Assembly (NCBI GenBank): GCA_002077065.1
Contig: NAJO01000021.1
Coordinates: forward strand, 434,001-498,000
Origin: Cryoendolithus antarcticus
Taxonomy: Eukaryota > Ascomycota > Dothideomycetes > Cladosporiales > Cladosporiaceae
DNA length: 64,000 bases
Direction of reading: 5' to 3'
The notes beneath the pieces are model-generated. The model was not told the origin of the DNA. It did not search any database and worked only from the letters and a program-made list of their open reading frames with translations. How positions within the stretch are numbered: the stretch's first letter is position 1; the number at the start of each line of letters is the position of its first letter. This document shows, piece by piece, positions 23,206 to 33,971 of the stretch. A program made the translations under genes and the position numbers.

Positions 23206-23520
23206 ATGCCTCCTTTTTGCGCGACTCAAAAGCCGCTGGCGCAACGACCTCAAATCGCTTCTCGAGTCCGGCGCTGGAGCATACATGTCTCGTAGTGCGC
23301 AACTGGAGCTCCAGAGCGAGGCAGAAGCTGATCTTCGGGTGGATGATGCTCCCGGTGGCAGGCATGCGAAGGACTGGCAATTGCGAAAATCGTCAGAAGC
23401 ACTTGGACCGTCTCGTCCGAAGTTCTGTACCCCGATGTACCCGCTCAGGCCAAGGAGGAAGTCCTACATGAGATCTACCAGACGCGCATCATATGGAGTC
23501 CAGACGACTCCAGGGTCTAG
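23206..23520 (+). CDS. Possible small two-exon gene, uncertain
   Basis: A frame ending at 23520 reads AKIVRSTWTVSSEVLYPDV and then AKEEVLHEIYQTRIIWSPDD. That is balanced in composition and looks like a real protein end. It opens just after a plausible acceptor (GTGGCAG near 23360). A frame from ATG 23206 (MPPFCATQKPLAQRP, then Arg-rich RVRRWSIH) looks like a mitochondrial presequence and can be joined in phase, but only through a weak donor (GTCTCG). The product would be about 75-90 residues. I do not recognise it. The first exon and splice sites are guesses, and chance open frames overlap on both strands. Confidence 0.28.
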
Positions 23521-23710
23521 CGCGACCGGCAACAGCATGGTAATTGTGGAAGGCGCGATGTCAGGTCATGCTTGCATGCAGATGGAGTCCAGATCCCGCC
23601 AAGCCGTGAACTCTGCCGGGTGAACTCGACTTTGTCAGCACGCCATTGCGTTCCACAGCATTGAAAACCTCCGGCGATCAAACCAGCGTACCGATCATTA
23701 GCTTGTAACG

Positions 23711-25470
23711 ATGACCAACGCCGTGTATCCACCATATCCTCCAATACTCACCCAAGCCGAGCAAGAGTACCTCTTGACCAACCTCAAAGACTGGTCGATC
23801 ACCCATGGTCTCGCCGTACGGCCTACCAGCGCATATGTTGCCGAAGATCTCGACCCGGCGAGGGCTCTCGCAACCACAGCACCTGTAACGCTGTTTCCAA
23901 GTCTCTTCCCAAGGTCCTGCTTCGACCAAGCTCGGGCTGTCAGCCAGGCGTACAGCGAGCTGTACTCTGCTATTGCTGCAGACGAGGAATGGCTTGGTGA
24001 GATTGTCAAGGAGTAGGTCAGATGAATATTCCCCTTATCACATGCCTGTTTTCAGCATAGCTCGTGTCGACATCACTTTGAGCAGTACACTGTCTTCAGC
24101 TTAGCCGCAACGCTGCAGCTTATCACTTCACTTCCACAGATCGCCGTCTGACAGTCATTCAACAGGCTGTTGGAGATCGACGACTTCATTGAAAATCTAT
24201 GGAAAGTCCATCTTGCCGTGAAGAAGGAGGGCTATGCTCAAGTCGGTAGTTCGTGCACCACACATGCATATGTCCCACTGACAGTGCATAGAGTCTCCAA
24301 CTCGGTCTCTTTCGCTCAGACTATATGGTGCACGTGTCAGACAGTGACAGCGACTCGAGACTCTCCGTGAAGCAGGTCGAGTTCAACACTATCGCGTCCT
24401 CATTCGGTGGTCTCTCGAGCCAAGTGGCCTCGTTGCACCGCTATTTACATTCCGTCGATGCATACCCGGAAGTCACATCACTACTCATCAATGATGCGTC
24501 CCTTCAGTCCAGCGGCTCGGTCCCGCAACTTGCGTCAGGCCTTGCGAAAGCGCATCGAGCGTATGTTAAGTCAGACAAGCCTAATCGACCGGCTTGTGTT
24601 CTCTTCCTTGTGCAAGACGTAGAGCGGAACGTCTTCGATCAGCGCCACCTGGAGTATACTCTTAACACAGACCATGGCGTCCGCACGTTCCGCCTTGCCT
24701 TCAGTCGAGTCCTGCAAGACACCAGTCTCGGGCACGACCGCAAGCTAATCTACACTCCGCCATCACTTTCAGGCAAGCAGTGGGAGGTCTCAGTCGTCTA
24801 CTTCCGAGCCGGCTATGCACCGACAGAGTACAATTCACAGCGTGACTGGGATGCGCGACGACACATTGAGCGAAGCGCGGCTATCAAGTGTCCAGGCATA
24901 CTGACACATCTCGCCGGCTCGAAGAAGGTGCAGCAAGTGCTTGCCACGCCTCACTCACCACATCTCGCACGTTTCTTACACGATAAGAGCGCTGCAGACA
25001 AGTTGCTTGCCACATTCGCTCCGATCTACCCACTCGACGAGAGTGAAGCGGGTCTTGAAGCTCGCAAGCTCGCTACAGATCCGCAAATGGCGCAGAAGTA
25101 TGTCCTTAAACCTCAGCGAGAGGGTGGCGGCAACAATATCTACCGGTCCGAGATTCCCGGATTTCTGCAGAGCTTACCCAAGACAAAGTGGCCAGCCTAC
25201 ATTCTGATGGAGATGATTGAGCCGCCTACACAAGGTAATGCGATCTTCCGCAACGGTGAGGTACAGAGTGGTGAGGTGATTTGCGAGCTAGGAGTGTATG
25301 GCGCTTGTCTATGGCGGGACAAGGTCGAGAACGGAGTGGTCAAGGGCAGAGGCGTGCTGGAGAATTTCGAGGCAGGGTATCTGCTGCGCACGAAAGGAGC
25401 AGGGAGCAGTGAAGGGGGTGTTGCTGCTGGGTTTGGGAGTGTCGACAGTTGTTGTCTCTTAGACTTGTGA
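23711..25470 (+). CDS. GSH2: Glutathione synthetase
   Basis: Three exons: 23711-24012, 24166-24241 and 24292-25470, giving 518 residues, normal for the eukaryotic enzyme. The junctions restore VKELLEIDDFIENLW and YAQSLQLGLFRSDYMVH, both typical. The ATP-grasp elements are clear: KQVEFNTIASSFGG, then KYVLKPQREGGGNNIYR for nucleotide binding, and MEMIEPP. The enzyme joins gamma-glutamylcysteine to glycine, the second step of glutathione synthesis in the cytosol, as a homodimer. The first intron is long for this window (153 bp). The second uses a weak donor (GTCGGT), chosen because it is the one that keeps phase and family match. The C-terminal residues after the Gly-rich loop (RTKGAGSSEGGVAAG) are usual. 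Confidence 0.92.
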
Positions 25471-26042
25471 GCGATACAGGGCCGGCCGACGTTGCTACTG
25501 AGCAGGCGACGATACGAAGTACCCTTTATCATTGCCATAGACTGAGCCTAGCCCAAACACTATGATATAGTTACTCGAACAGGGGATCGTCACCTCCACT
25601 CGCCAAGCTTTGCTGACTACACATCTCAGCCCGGACGTCTCTACAGCTTTCCGGCTCTCCAATCCTTCCGAACCAACATCCATCATCGGATCATCCCACA
25701 CCTCCACGACCAGAGACACGACGCGTGGCCCACACAATCGTGACATGTCCTCAGTACCGAGTCCGACTGGGCGCACGTATCTTTGCACAGCGTCCTGCTA
25801 CTTTGCAGCTCCTTGCTCTGGGTTTGTAGTTGCCATGGCGCGGTGCACAGCCTTGTCAGAAGTCTAATATTTCGGGATCACAAACGGTGGCCGGAGAGCG
25901 GTGCGTGTTGCGCTGGGCATTGGGATTTGGGCTGGTTGGCACCGTTGGTTATCACGGCTGCTCGTCTCTTTCTCAAACACTGTGTTGCTTTCTTTACCGT
26001 GTTATCTTACCATATCTCCTTCTTTCGCGTCATACCCTCAGT
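25471..26042. other. Intergenic region before the b561 gene
   Basis: About 570 bp: the glutathione synthetase 3' UTR and the promoter and leader of the b561-type gene. A long frame reading into the next gene from 25783 is a by-product of unspliced translation and lacks family features. Confidence 0.45.
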
Positions 26043-26952
26043 ATGGCGATGTCAACATTCAGACAAAGCGCGGTTCTTCTTGCACTCGGTAAGACTCAAC
26101 ACCTCTGATCACAACCGAGCATCACTAACAAGTTCAGCAACCCTCGCAGCAGCTCAGTATGGCCCTCCAAGCGGCTCCGGCTACACAGGCGGCAATCCTT
26201 ACGCGAACGGCGGCGATGGTGACTCCGGAAGCTCTGGCTTCGGTGAGGGTGGTGCCGGGCGAGGTGGCTTCGGCGGCGCCCGCGGCAACGCGAGCACGAT
26301 CATAACCGCACACGCCGTCCTCGGCAGTCTCGCCTTCGTCCTCTTCTTTCCTCTAGGCGGGATTCTCATCCGCGTCGCCTCCTTCCCAAAACTCTGGCTC
26401 GCGCACGCAGGCCTACAAATCGTAGCCTGGATTTTCTACATCATCGCTTTCGGGATCGGGGTGTGGATGACGGTGAATTATTACACGTTCAAGAGCGCGC
26501 ATCCGATTATTGGAATTGTGCTGTTTGTGCTGTTGGCTTTCCAGCCGGCACTGGGATTCGTGCACCACATCATGTTCAAGAAGCACTCGAGGAGGGTGGT
26601 GTGGAGCTACGGACACATCTGGCTTGGGCGGATCATCATCCTTGGCGGCATCATCAACGGCGGACTCGGATTGCGACTGGCACAGCAAACGAGATTCATG
26701 ACGCCTAGCACGGGTGCGGTAGCCGGCTATACCGTTGCTGCTGCGATCATGGGCGGCGCATACCTGGCGAGCATCATATACGGCGAGAGGAAGCGGAGCA
26801 AGGCAGCCAAGGGGTTGGCAGCGCCGTACAAGGAGGTGTCGAGGAACGACTATGAGATGGGTGGGCCAGCAAATAATGCCACGCGCTCCGGCGCACCTGA
26901 GGGTGCGGGCGAGTACTACAAGCAGCAGAAGAGCGGGCAGACGTATGCTTGA
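26043..26952 (+). CDS. Cytochrome b561/FRRS1-type membrane protein
   Basis: Two exons, 26043-26088 and 26138-26952, give 286 residues. Exon 1 encodes most of a signal peptide (ending in ATLAAAQ after splicing). Residues 22-66 are a Gly/Ser-rich outer region. Five to six transmembrane helices follow, with conserved histidines H74, H105, H137, H158/H159 and H175 placed as in the b561 domain that binds two hemes. Family members pass electrons from cytosolic ascorbate or similar donors across a membrane. Unlike the CDH-cytochrome or DOMON fusions, no DOMON domain is present, so the outside partner must be another protein or small molecule (inference). The tail after the last helix is short and polar. 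The substrate is unknown. Confidence 0.85.
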
Positions 26953-27349
26953 GGGATTTGCAGGACTATCGTACTGTACATATACGCTTATACATGAGAC
27001 GACCTTCTCCTTACGCAGATCTGACCCACCGTGCTGCTGCATGGTACACATCCCAAAAGAGTGGGCAGAAGTATATCTCAGGGACAGCGGAAATCGTGAC
27101 ACACAAGATAGATAGCACCAATTTTTTGCCGCGAATGTTGCATCAAGAGAATGAGTCGGTGTAGGCAGCATCCACGCACCTTCGCTCGCAGCGCAGCGCA
27201 CGATCTGCACCATTTTGTAAACGTTGTCGTCCTGACACGATTAGCCGTTGTGAACGGCGCATGGTTGGAGGATGAGGAATGCACGAATTATGGATGATGA
27301 CCGCCAAGCGACTCCGGAACATGGAGATGATTGAATCCATCAAGCATAC
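26953..27349. other. Intergenic region between convergent genes
   Basis: About 400 bp with the 3' ends of the b561 gene and the HET-PHD-NFYB-C2H2 frame facing each other. No gene was supported. Confidence 0.45.
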
Positions 27350-30300
27350 CTATGGCCACGTCAGAATCTCCCTTCTTGTCGAACTAGCCTTTCCGGACAC
27401 ACTTCCATCGGCGTCCGACCTCCCACGTAGTGCTGACTCTTTCCCATGGGCTTGCCTTATATGATCTCGGTATTTGTCTTTCCGGATGAACCCGTGCTCG
27501 CCCTTGCGCTGACATCCAGGTTCTTCACAATCAATCATGGTCAAAATTGCGTCGCTGCTATGAGCTTGCGTGATATGTCGGCGCAAGTCTTTGGGAAACC
27601 CGAAGTTTGATGAGCATATAGAGCAAGGGAAGGTTGCCTGCTCTTGTGAGAGATTCAGCCTGGTCTTCTGCAATATGCATTCGTCCATATGATCATAGAA
27701 CGCCTGTGGACCAGCGAAAGTGGAGTGGCAGCCCGAGCATCTGTAACGGACGTGAGATATCGCACTGTCGCTCGAAGTGTCGGGCACGGTACTTGTTCGG
27801 GCAGACTTGGGATCCCGTTCCTGCGCACCATGCGTCGTGGCAAGATGTTCCTTGAGCTTCTTGAAACGGAGAAGCCGTGGATCTCTTGAGTCGTTGGCAC
27901 TACAGAACGGACAAGCTGAAAGGACAGGGTAGTGGCTCTCCATATGCCTTCTGAGATCTTTCGCTCTCGAGAAGCCTGTGCGATGGTATTGGCATGTATT
28001 GACAGGGCACACTTGTACATTGCGGGTCGGCATTGGTGCGCTTCGCGTGCGAAACCCACGCTCTCTGCTGTACGACAGCAACGGGTGGGGTGCAGTAGTA
28101 GACGACGAGAACTGAAGACTTCTCGACGGTGCACGGCTTTGCTGGTGAGACATTCCGAGATTCACAGGGGCTGATCTTGCAGACTGTATGCCAACATTTC
28201 GGTACGCTGCTACACCTCCCTGATATGCGCCTGTGTGTGCGCTAGTCTGCGCATTGATAAGCGTCGCATCTGCCGGCCAGAGCTGATGATCGGCGACTAA
28301 TGAGTTGGTAAGACACATGTCGGCGGGTTGTTCGCCAACCTGCTGCGCCAACTGGTCAAAGACCAATGGCTCCGGTGGGTTATGTTCGCGCGCTTGGCCA
28401 ATGTTCCACAGCGGAGTCAGTGAGTCATTGAGGTGGTCTACGGTGTAGAGACCTCCTGGATCAGCAAACCCTGTCTCTCCCCATAGATGGTGGAGCTCAT
28501 GCCCATCGAGTGTCGTAGCGTTGTTGGGTGTCCCGCGGTATGAATGATCCTCGAATGAAAAGTGGTCGGGGAAGGAGAGGTCTACTGTCCAATCCAGTTG
28601 GCCTGTCTGTTTGTTCTGCGCGCTACTCTCTTCTTGCCGGTCAAGTTCAGCCATCTTGTGTGCCGCCATCGGATGTGAAAAGCCATCAGCTTCACGCAGG
28701 AGAGGATGGTTATGACTATCGGGTACATGCGTCAATTTCTGGATCTTCGCAGCTCTGCCGTCGGCAACGTCCGGATCCTCTCCCGCACCGACATAGGTTT
28801 CTTGCGGCTCAAGCGCTGATGCTGCAGGCTTTGCATGAGGAGACTCAGCAGCGCTCCCAGCGTCCAAATTCTTGGATGTTTGGACCATGAAACCGGATAT
28901 GTATGTCCGAAGGAATGATTCATAACGTGGGAAGTCATGAGTTCCGAAGGCGTATAGAACATCTTCCCCGATGATAGCCTTGCGTTGGTCGAGCTTGCTC
29001 CTAGCCACCGCTGCTCTCGTCATGTACTTGATCAGCTCCGTGCCACACGTCTGCATCAGTTTTTGGCCGTCCTTTGCTACTTTGGCATCATCGGGCAGTG
29101 CGGCTTTCATCACGCGGGCGACATCGGCAACAGGCAAGTATGAGTCGTTCGCGTTGACTTCGAAATCATAACCAAGATCATAATCTGTCAGGTTGAAGTT
29201 CGGCGACGATTCGCGTGATGTCAGACGCGCGATGTCAGAGGCTTCGTGAGCTGCAGTATCGACATCACGCGACGAAGTGGACGAGAACTCGACGATCTCA
29301 TCCCGTTTGCGCTTGAGTGACTGCTTGTTACTGGGTGGCACAGCCACCTGTGGCGCGCTCGTAATCGTGGTTCTGCTACGCCGGTCCAGCAGCCGTCGGC
29401 GCTTGTACTGTGATCCAAGGTGACGCAACTCAGTATCATATGACAGTAGTTGATCCGCACCACTCTGCACAGAATAGATTCCGCTTGCGTACCCGACAGA
29501 TGCTTTTACCTTAAGTGGACCGGCTGCGTGCCCGCCGGTGCAACTGCATTCTCTATGCTGTGTGGGCATCGCATCTTGTGCGACTTCAGAAACTGAGACT
29601 GGAAGCCGCGCGGGAGAGCACTGCGTCAGGTCTTCGGCCGAGTCGGAGATGTGTTGTGTGTTCATATCTACACCACGCGATCTTTGGCGACGAGCTTGCT
29701 GGCGCTGACGTGCACCGTCTTTATCAATCTGTCGGGGATGACACGCGATGCAGCGGTGATATATGTTGTCTGGTAAGTCGCTTGTCTCAGCGAAGGGATA
29801 GTAGCAGATAACATGTTGCCACTTGTCACACAAATCGCAGGTGATCATGGTACCGTACTCGTCAAAGTTGCAGATGCAGGCCACTTCACCTGTCCCGTAC
29901 GAGAATGGTGTGATGGCCAGTGGTCGCTGAAAGCGCCTGCTCTCACTCATAGTGCTGAAGCTCGCACTCAAAGCATCCGCGATGTTGAAGCTAAGCAGTG
30001 ACTTCCAGGGCCGCTGAGCTTCCTCGAGGATAGTGCGTTCCAGGCGATACACAGCTCGCAATCCTTCCCCATATATCAGAGGCATATACACATCGAAGAT
30101 ACCAAGTAAGCAGTAAGCCTGATCCTCCAATTTAGTGGTACGGCGCCCTTGCTGCCATTTGATCTTCTCCTCGACGCTGAGTGCCCTACTTTTCTCGAAG
30201 TCTTGAAGGACAATTTCGGGTATTCCGGTGATCTGCGCGATTTCAGCATTGAGAAGTGGTCCAGCACCTCTACAGCTGGAAGTCGTGTCGCACTGCGAGC

Positions 30301-30805
30301 ACTTGTGTCCAATGACCTCCCAATTTTGGGTAAAGAAAATGACTGTCCTGGGCGCAAGGAGTTCCTGCAGAGTCCAACCTCGCTGGAACCACTCGCTCTC
30401 TGCGAAATCGCCCAATACCTCCACACGACCCCGTGTCGCACTGAAAGGCAGCACGTCGGCCAGATAGGCATGGCACTCGATGGAGTCGTGATACCAGCGA
30501 AACATTGAATTGATTGACTCTTGCACCTCAGCTGCGCTGGTGGTATCGATGCAGGCCGTATCGATCCATAGCCAATCAGAAACGGTTGAGTCGTTCAAGT
30601 TCTGAAGGATGTCGTTGGTATGCCTGACTTGCTCACAAAAGCCTTTGATCTTGGCCCAGCCCACACTGGCTGTGTTTCTCTGCTTCCTCACATCCTTATA
30701 GGTGGCCTCATCATTCGACCAGCGATGGGACGTGATGACGTAAGGCTCAGTATTGTCACCGTGGAAGTCTCGAAATCTGTAGTCGTGAACATTGAGCAAC
30801 CGCAT
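27350..30805 (-). CDS. HET - PHD - NF-YB-like - C2H2 multidomain protein
   Basis: A single uninterrupted frame of 1151 residues from ATG 30805. Residues 1-260 are a HET domain: MRLLNVHDYRF start, PYVITSHRW, WIDTACIDTT, MFRWYHDS, FQRGWTLQELLAP, then LEDQAYCLLGIFDVYMPLIY. Residues 308-356 form a PHD finger with C310, C312, C323, C326, H331, C334, C352 and C355. Basic stretches at 468 and 498 (KRKR) could be nuclear signals. Residues 552-637 are an NF-YB/HAP3-like histone fold: YLPVADVARVMKAALPDDAK, then RKAIIGEDVLYAF. About five C2H2-type fingers lie from residue 928 to 1120. HET domains act in heterokaryon incompatibility and related cell death, while the rest suggests chromatin binding. An internal ATG at 29950 (residue 286, just before the PHD finger) would make a separate product without HET. 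The combination is not one I know. Confidence 0.8.
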   Translation of the reverse strand: MRLLNVHDYRFRDFHGDNTEPYVITSHRWSNDEATYKDVRKQRNTASVGWAKIKGFCEQVRHTNDILQNLNDSTVSDWLWIDTACIDTTSAAEVQESINSMFRWYHDSIECHAYLADVLPFSATRGRVEVLGDFAESEWFQRGWTLQELLAPRTVIFFTQNWEVIGHKCSQCDTTSSCRGAGPLLNAEIAQITGIPEIVLQDFEKSRALSVEEKIKWQQGRRTTKLEDQAYCLLGIFDVYMPLIYGEGLRAVYRLERTILEEAQRPWKSLLSFNIADALSASFSTMSESRRFQRPLAITPFSYGTGEVACICNFDEYGTMITCDLCDKWQHVICYYPFAETSDLPDNIYHRCIACHPRQIDKDGARQRQQARRQRSRGVDMNTQHISDSAEDLTQCSPARLPVSVSEVAQDAMPTQHRECSCTGGHAAGPLKVKASVGYASGIYSVQSGADQLLSYDTELRHLGSQYKRRRLLDRRSRTTITSAPQVAVPPSNKQSLKRKRDEIVEFSSTSSRDVDTAAHEASDIARLTSRESSPNFNLTDYDLGYDFEVNANDSYLPVADVARVMKAALPDDAKVAKDGQKLMQTCGTELIKYMTRAAVARSKLDQRKAIIGEDVLYAFGTHDFPRYESFLRTYISGFMVQTSKNLDAGSAAESPHAKPAASALEPQETYVGAGEDPDVADGRAAKIQKLTHVPDSHNHPLLREADGFSHPMAAHKMAELDRQEESSAQNKQTGQLDWTVDLSFPDHFSFEDHSYRGTPNNATTLDGHELHHLWGETGFADPGGLYTVDHLNDSLTPLWNIGQAREHNPPEPLVFDQLAQQVGEQPADMCLTNSLVADHQLWPADATLINAQTSAHTGAYQGGVAAYRNVGIQSARSAPVNLGMSHQQSRAPSRSLQFSSSTTAPHPLLSYSRERGFRTRSAPMPTRNVQVCPVNTCQYHRTGFSRAKDLRRHMESHYPVLSACPFCSANDSRDPRLLRFKKLKEHLATTHGAQERDPKSARTSTVPDTSSDSAISHVRYRCSGCHSTFAGPQAFYDHMDECILQKTRLNLSQEQATFPCSICSSNFGFPKDLRRHITQAHSSDAILTMIDCEEPGCQRKGEHGFIRKDKYRDHIRQAHGKESALRGRSDADGSVSGKASSTRREILTWP

Positions 30806-31186
30806 CTTCAAGCCTCGCTTGCATCGTCGTCAACACTGTGTATTTCAACGTCAGAGGATTTACCGGTCAAGAAGGTCGTCATCTTGTTTAAATCTCCAAG
30901 GAAGAGGCCATACGGGCAGCCAGGAAGCCATCAGCTGAGGTGGCTTGCAGCGAGGCAGTGCATATGCATGCCCATCACTACATAGAATTGAGGCTCGAAT
31001 CGCCTCGCGCTGCAAGGATGAGATAAGCACGTGATAGGTAAGGTGCTCGGAAGACGGCAAGTTTGAGCCGAGACTAGCGGCTCCGGGAAGCTCACTCTCT
31101 GAGGATTCGCGCAGCGCGTCGGGGGTGCCCTGATCGATCGCAAACACTCAAACATATCGAGTGCGACAAATACACGAGTTGCAACC
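30806..31186. promoter_or_regulatory. Divergent promoter, HET-PHD gene / CBP80
   Basis: This 381-bp region lies between divergent start codons of the HET-PHD-NFYB-C2H2 gene (minus) and the cap-binding gene (plus). Core elements could not be assigned. The housekeeping neighbour suggests an open promoter. Confidence 0.4.
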
Positions 31187-33971
31187 ATGGCGGACGTTGA
31201 TCGCCGGCGCGACGACAGAAATGGCGGGGCGGGGTTCCGCGGAGGGCGCAATGATCGCAGAAAGAGAGGAAGAGGTAATGACCTCCCAGCGCGAGTGAAT
31301 TAATCAGTTCACTGACTCAATGGTACACAGAGGACGATGAGTACGAACACGGCAACTTCCGCAACCAGCGCGCCCGACAGGAAGTCCCACCAGGAACTCG
31401 CATCCGCCGCGTGCTGGTCGAAGCCGCCGAGGATGTCCAAGGCCGTGAGCCGGTGGATGTTAAGGGGGCGCTGTCCAATGTTGGCAAGCTTGCAGCCGAA
31501 AATTGGGGGGACGAGTATGTGAGGGAGGTGTTCGTCGCTGTGGCGCTCAAAGTGTGCGTAAATTCAAGTCATTGTACGCTATACATCGGCTGACCTTCCC
31601 ACAGCGTTGCTGAACAGCCATTGAAAATCCCCTTCATGGCAGCGGCAGTGCTCTATGCGAATGAGTACAAGTCGGAAGCTGCTGCAGAGGTGGTAGCAGC
31701 GGCAACATCGCAGCTCCAAGAAGCCTTGCAAGATGGTGCATGGCGAACGGTTAAGCTCCTGCTCCGATTCATTGCCTGTCTTAGCCCGCTTTTCGAAGAA
31801 GACGGCATTGTGCCTGTACTGAACGAGTTGTTCGATCGGGCAGTCGATCTGCAGACAGCTTCCTCCGAGGATGTATGTTGAAGTGCCACATGTTCAAGTT
31901 GCACTCGACTGACAATTTACCAGGCCATCGGCATCGAGCTCGTGAAGATCATTTTACTTACGATACCCTACCTTATTGCAGCGAACGACAGCAATGCAAT
32001 CAAAGAGCAAGTTGCCGAACTACTTGAAAAGACCGAGATCGTAGCAACAGCTCCGCACAGCCTTGATGTGCTGGTCAACCCCTACCCAGCGATCGGTGGC
32101 GACGACGAGAGCCGACCCATGGCATTTGGCGGCGTCATCTCACTCATTCAACGGCAACTGCAAGAGGAAACGAACAAAGGCTGGCCTCTGAGCTGTATAC
32201 CGAGGGCATTCGATCCTGTGAAGCGCGAGGCGGAAGCCAATGGAGATACCAACGGCAATGAGGAGCATGCATCATCCCAGAAGCACGCATTCCCGGTCGT
32301 CGAGGTTCCGTCGCCAGTCTACGCGAACTCCGGTGAGGTCTTCCCAGAAGCGTTCTTCTCCCTCTACGCAGATCAGGACGTCGAGTCTGTGCCACCGACG
32401 ACGCACATTGCATGCTCGTTGATACGTGATGCTGTTGTGGACACAGTGAACATACTGGACTTTAATCGGAACGCAACATCGAAGTACCTGAATGAGCTCG
32501 ACAACTTCTGGACTCCCGGCACTTTCACTCGCCGTGAGACAGGCTTCGACAGGCTCAAGGAGTATACTGGTGGAGTATCAACCTGGAAGCCCGAGGATGT
32601 TGGGATCGACGCACTCTTCTCGCAGATCTTCAAGCTCCCGACACCACAGCATCGACTGATCTGCTACCACTCGGTCATCACCGAGGTCTGTAAGCTCGCG
32701 CCACAGGCCATCGCCCCCAGTCTTGGCAGAGCTATTCGCTTCATTTACCGCTCTATCGACCAGCTCGACCTCGAGCTCCAATATAGGTTCATGGACTGGT
32801 TCGCACATCATCTCAGCAACTTTGAATTCCGCTGGAAATGGCAAGAGTGGTATGTACCGTCCCTCATCAAGCAACGATGGTTACTGACAAGCGTAGGATC
32901 GCCGACATCCCACTTCCCGAGATCCACCCAAGGAGAGCCTTCATCAATGGCGCACTCGACAAGGAGATTCGCCTCTCTTTCGCCAAGCGCATCCGCGAGA
33001 CCCTGCCAGATCCCTTCCAAGCTCTAGTACCAGCCAGTAAAGAGAAGGACGTTCCCGACTTCAAGTACGCAGATGACAAGATGCCCTATGCCAGTGAAGC
33101 CCGTGCTCTCCTCAAGCTTCTCAAGGAAAAGGCATCCGAAGAGCAGATCCAAGCCATTCTGGACGACGTCCGTGACCAGGCCACCAGCCACGGCGTGCCT
33201 GATCCACTGGTCCCAAGCACAGACGTCTACATGACTTGCATCCTCAACGTCGGCTCGAAGAGCATGTCTCACGTGATCTCTAACATCGATCGCTTGAAAG
33301 ACAAGCTCTCAGCCCTCGCCACGCAATCCGAAGCTGCCCGCCGGCAAATCATTTCGAGTGTAGTCGACTTCTGGAGCCTGCACCCTGGCAACGCAGCGAA
33401 TATCGTCGACAAGCTACTGAATTACACGATCATCACGCCCATGTCTGTCATCGAGTGGGCGTTGCACGAGCGCATGGACCGTGGCAGAGCTTTGGCTTCG
33501 GCGCAGATGTACGAGCTCGTCTCTCACACTGTGGCCAAGGTCTCCGCGCGCGTGCGCCAAGTCCTGCAACAGCGAGCAAACACCTCACTCCCCTTCGACC
33601 AGCGCCAGGTCATCGACGCCGTGTTGCCTAGAGAGCGACAGACGCTGCGAGACCTGTACGCTACGATCGAGGACGCCGTAGCGAGCGTCGCGAATGGCAG
33701 CCAGGACGAGATGATGGAGAGATATGAGGGTGAGGAAGAGGAGAGAGCCATCATCATGCAGTGGGGTGAGAGGTGGGCTCGAGTCTGGAGGCGGAAGGCA
33801 GCGGTCGAAGAGGCTGTCGTCGGGGAGGCAGCTGTAGGAGAGCTGATTGAGCCGGAGCCAGTGCCAGAGCCGGAGCAAGAGCCGGTGGCCGATATGAATG
33901 ATGCTCTCGATGCTTTCGAGGCAGAGGCTGGCGCGGGAGGGGCCATGGATATTATTGATGAGGTGTCCTAA
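31187..33971 (+). CDS. CBC1: Nuclear cap-binding protein, large subunit (CBP80)
   Basis: Five exons: 31187-31274, 31331-31553, 31605-31872, 31924-32849 and 32897-33971, giving 859 residues. All junctions keep phase. Examples are VVAEQPLKIPFMAAAVLYAN in the first MIF4G repeat and WIADIPLPEIHPRRAFINGA in the central repeat, both typical of the family. The Arg/Gly-rich N-terminus (RRRDDRNGG..RKRGR) holds the nuclear localisation signal. Three helical MIF4G-like repeats follow. With CBP20 the protein binds the 7-methylguanosine cap of RNA polymerase II transcripts and guides splicing, 3' processing and export. The C-terminal end is acidic and Glu/Pro-rich (EPEPVPEPEQEP). Length is normal. Confidence 0.93.
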
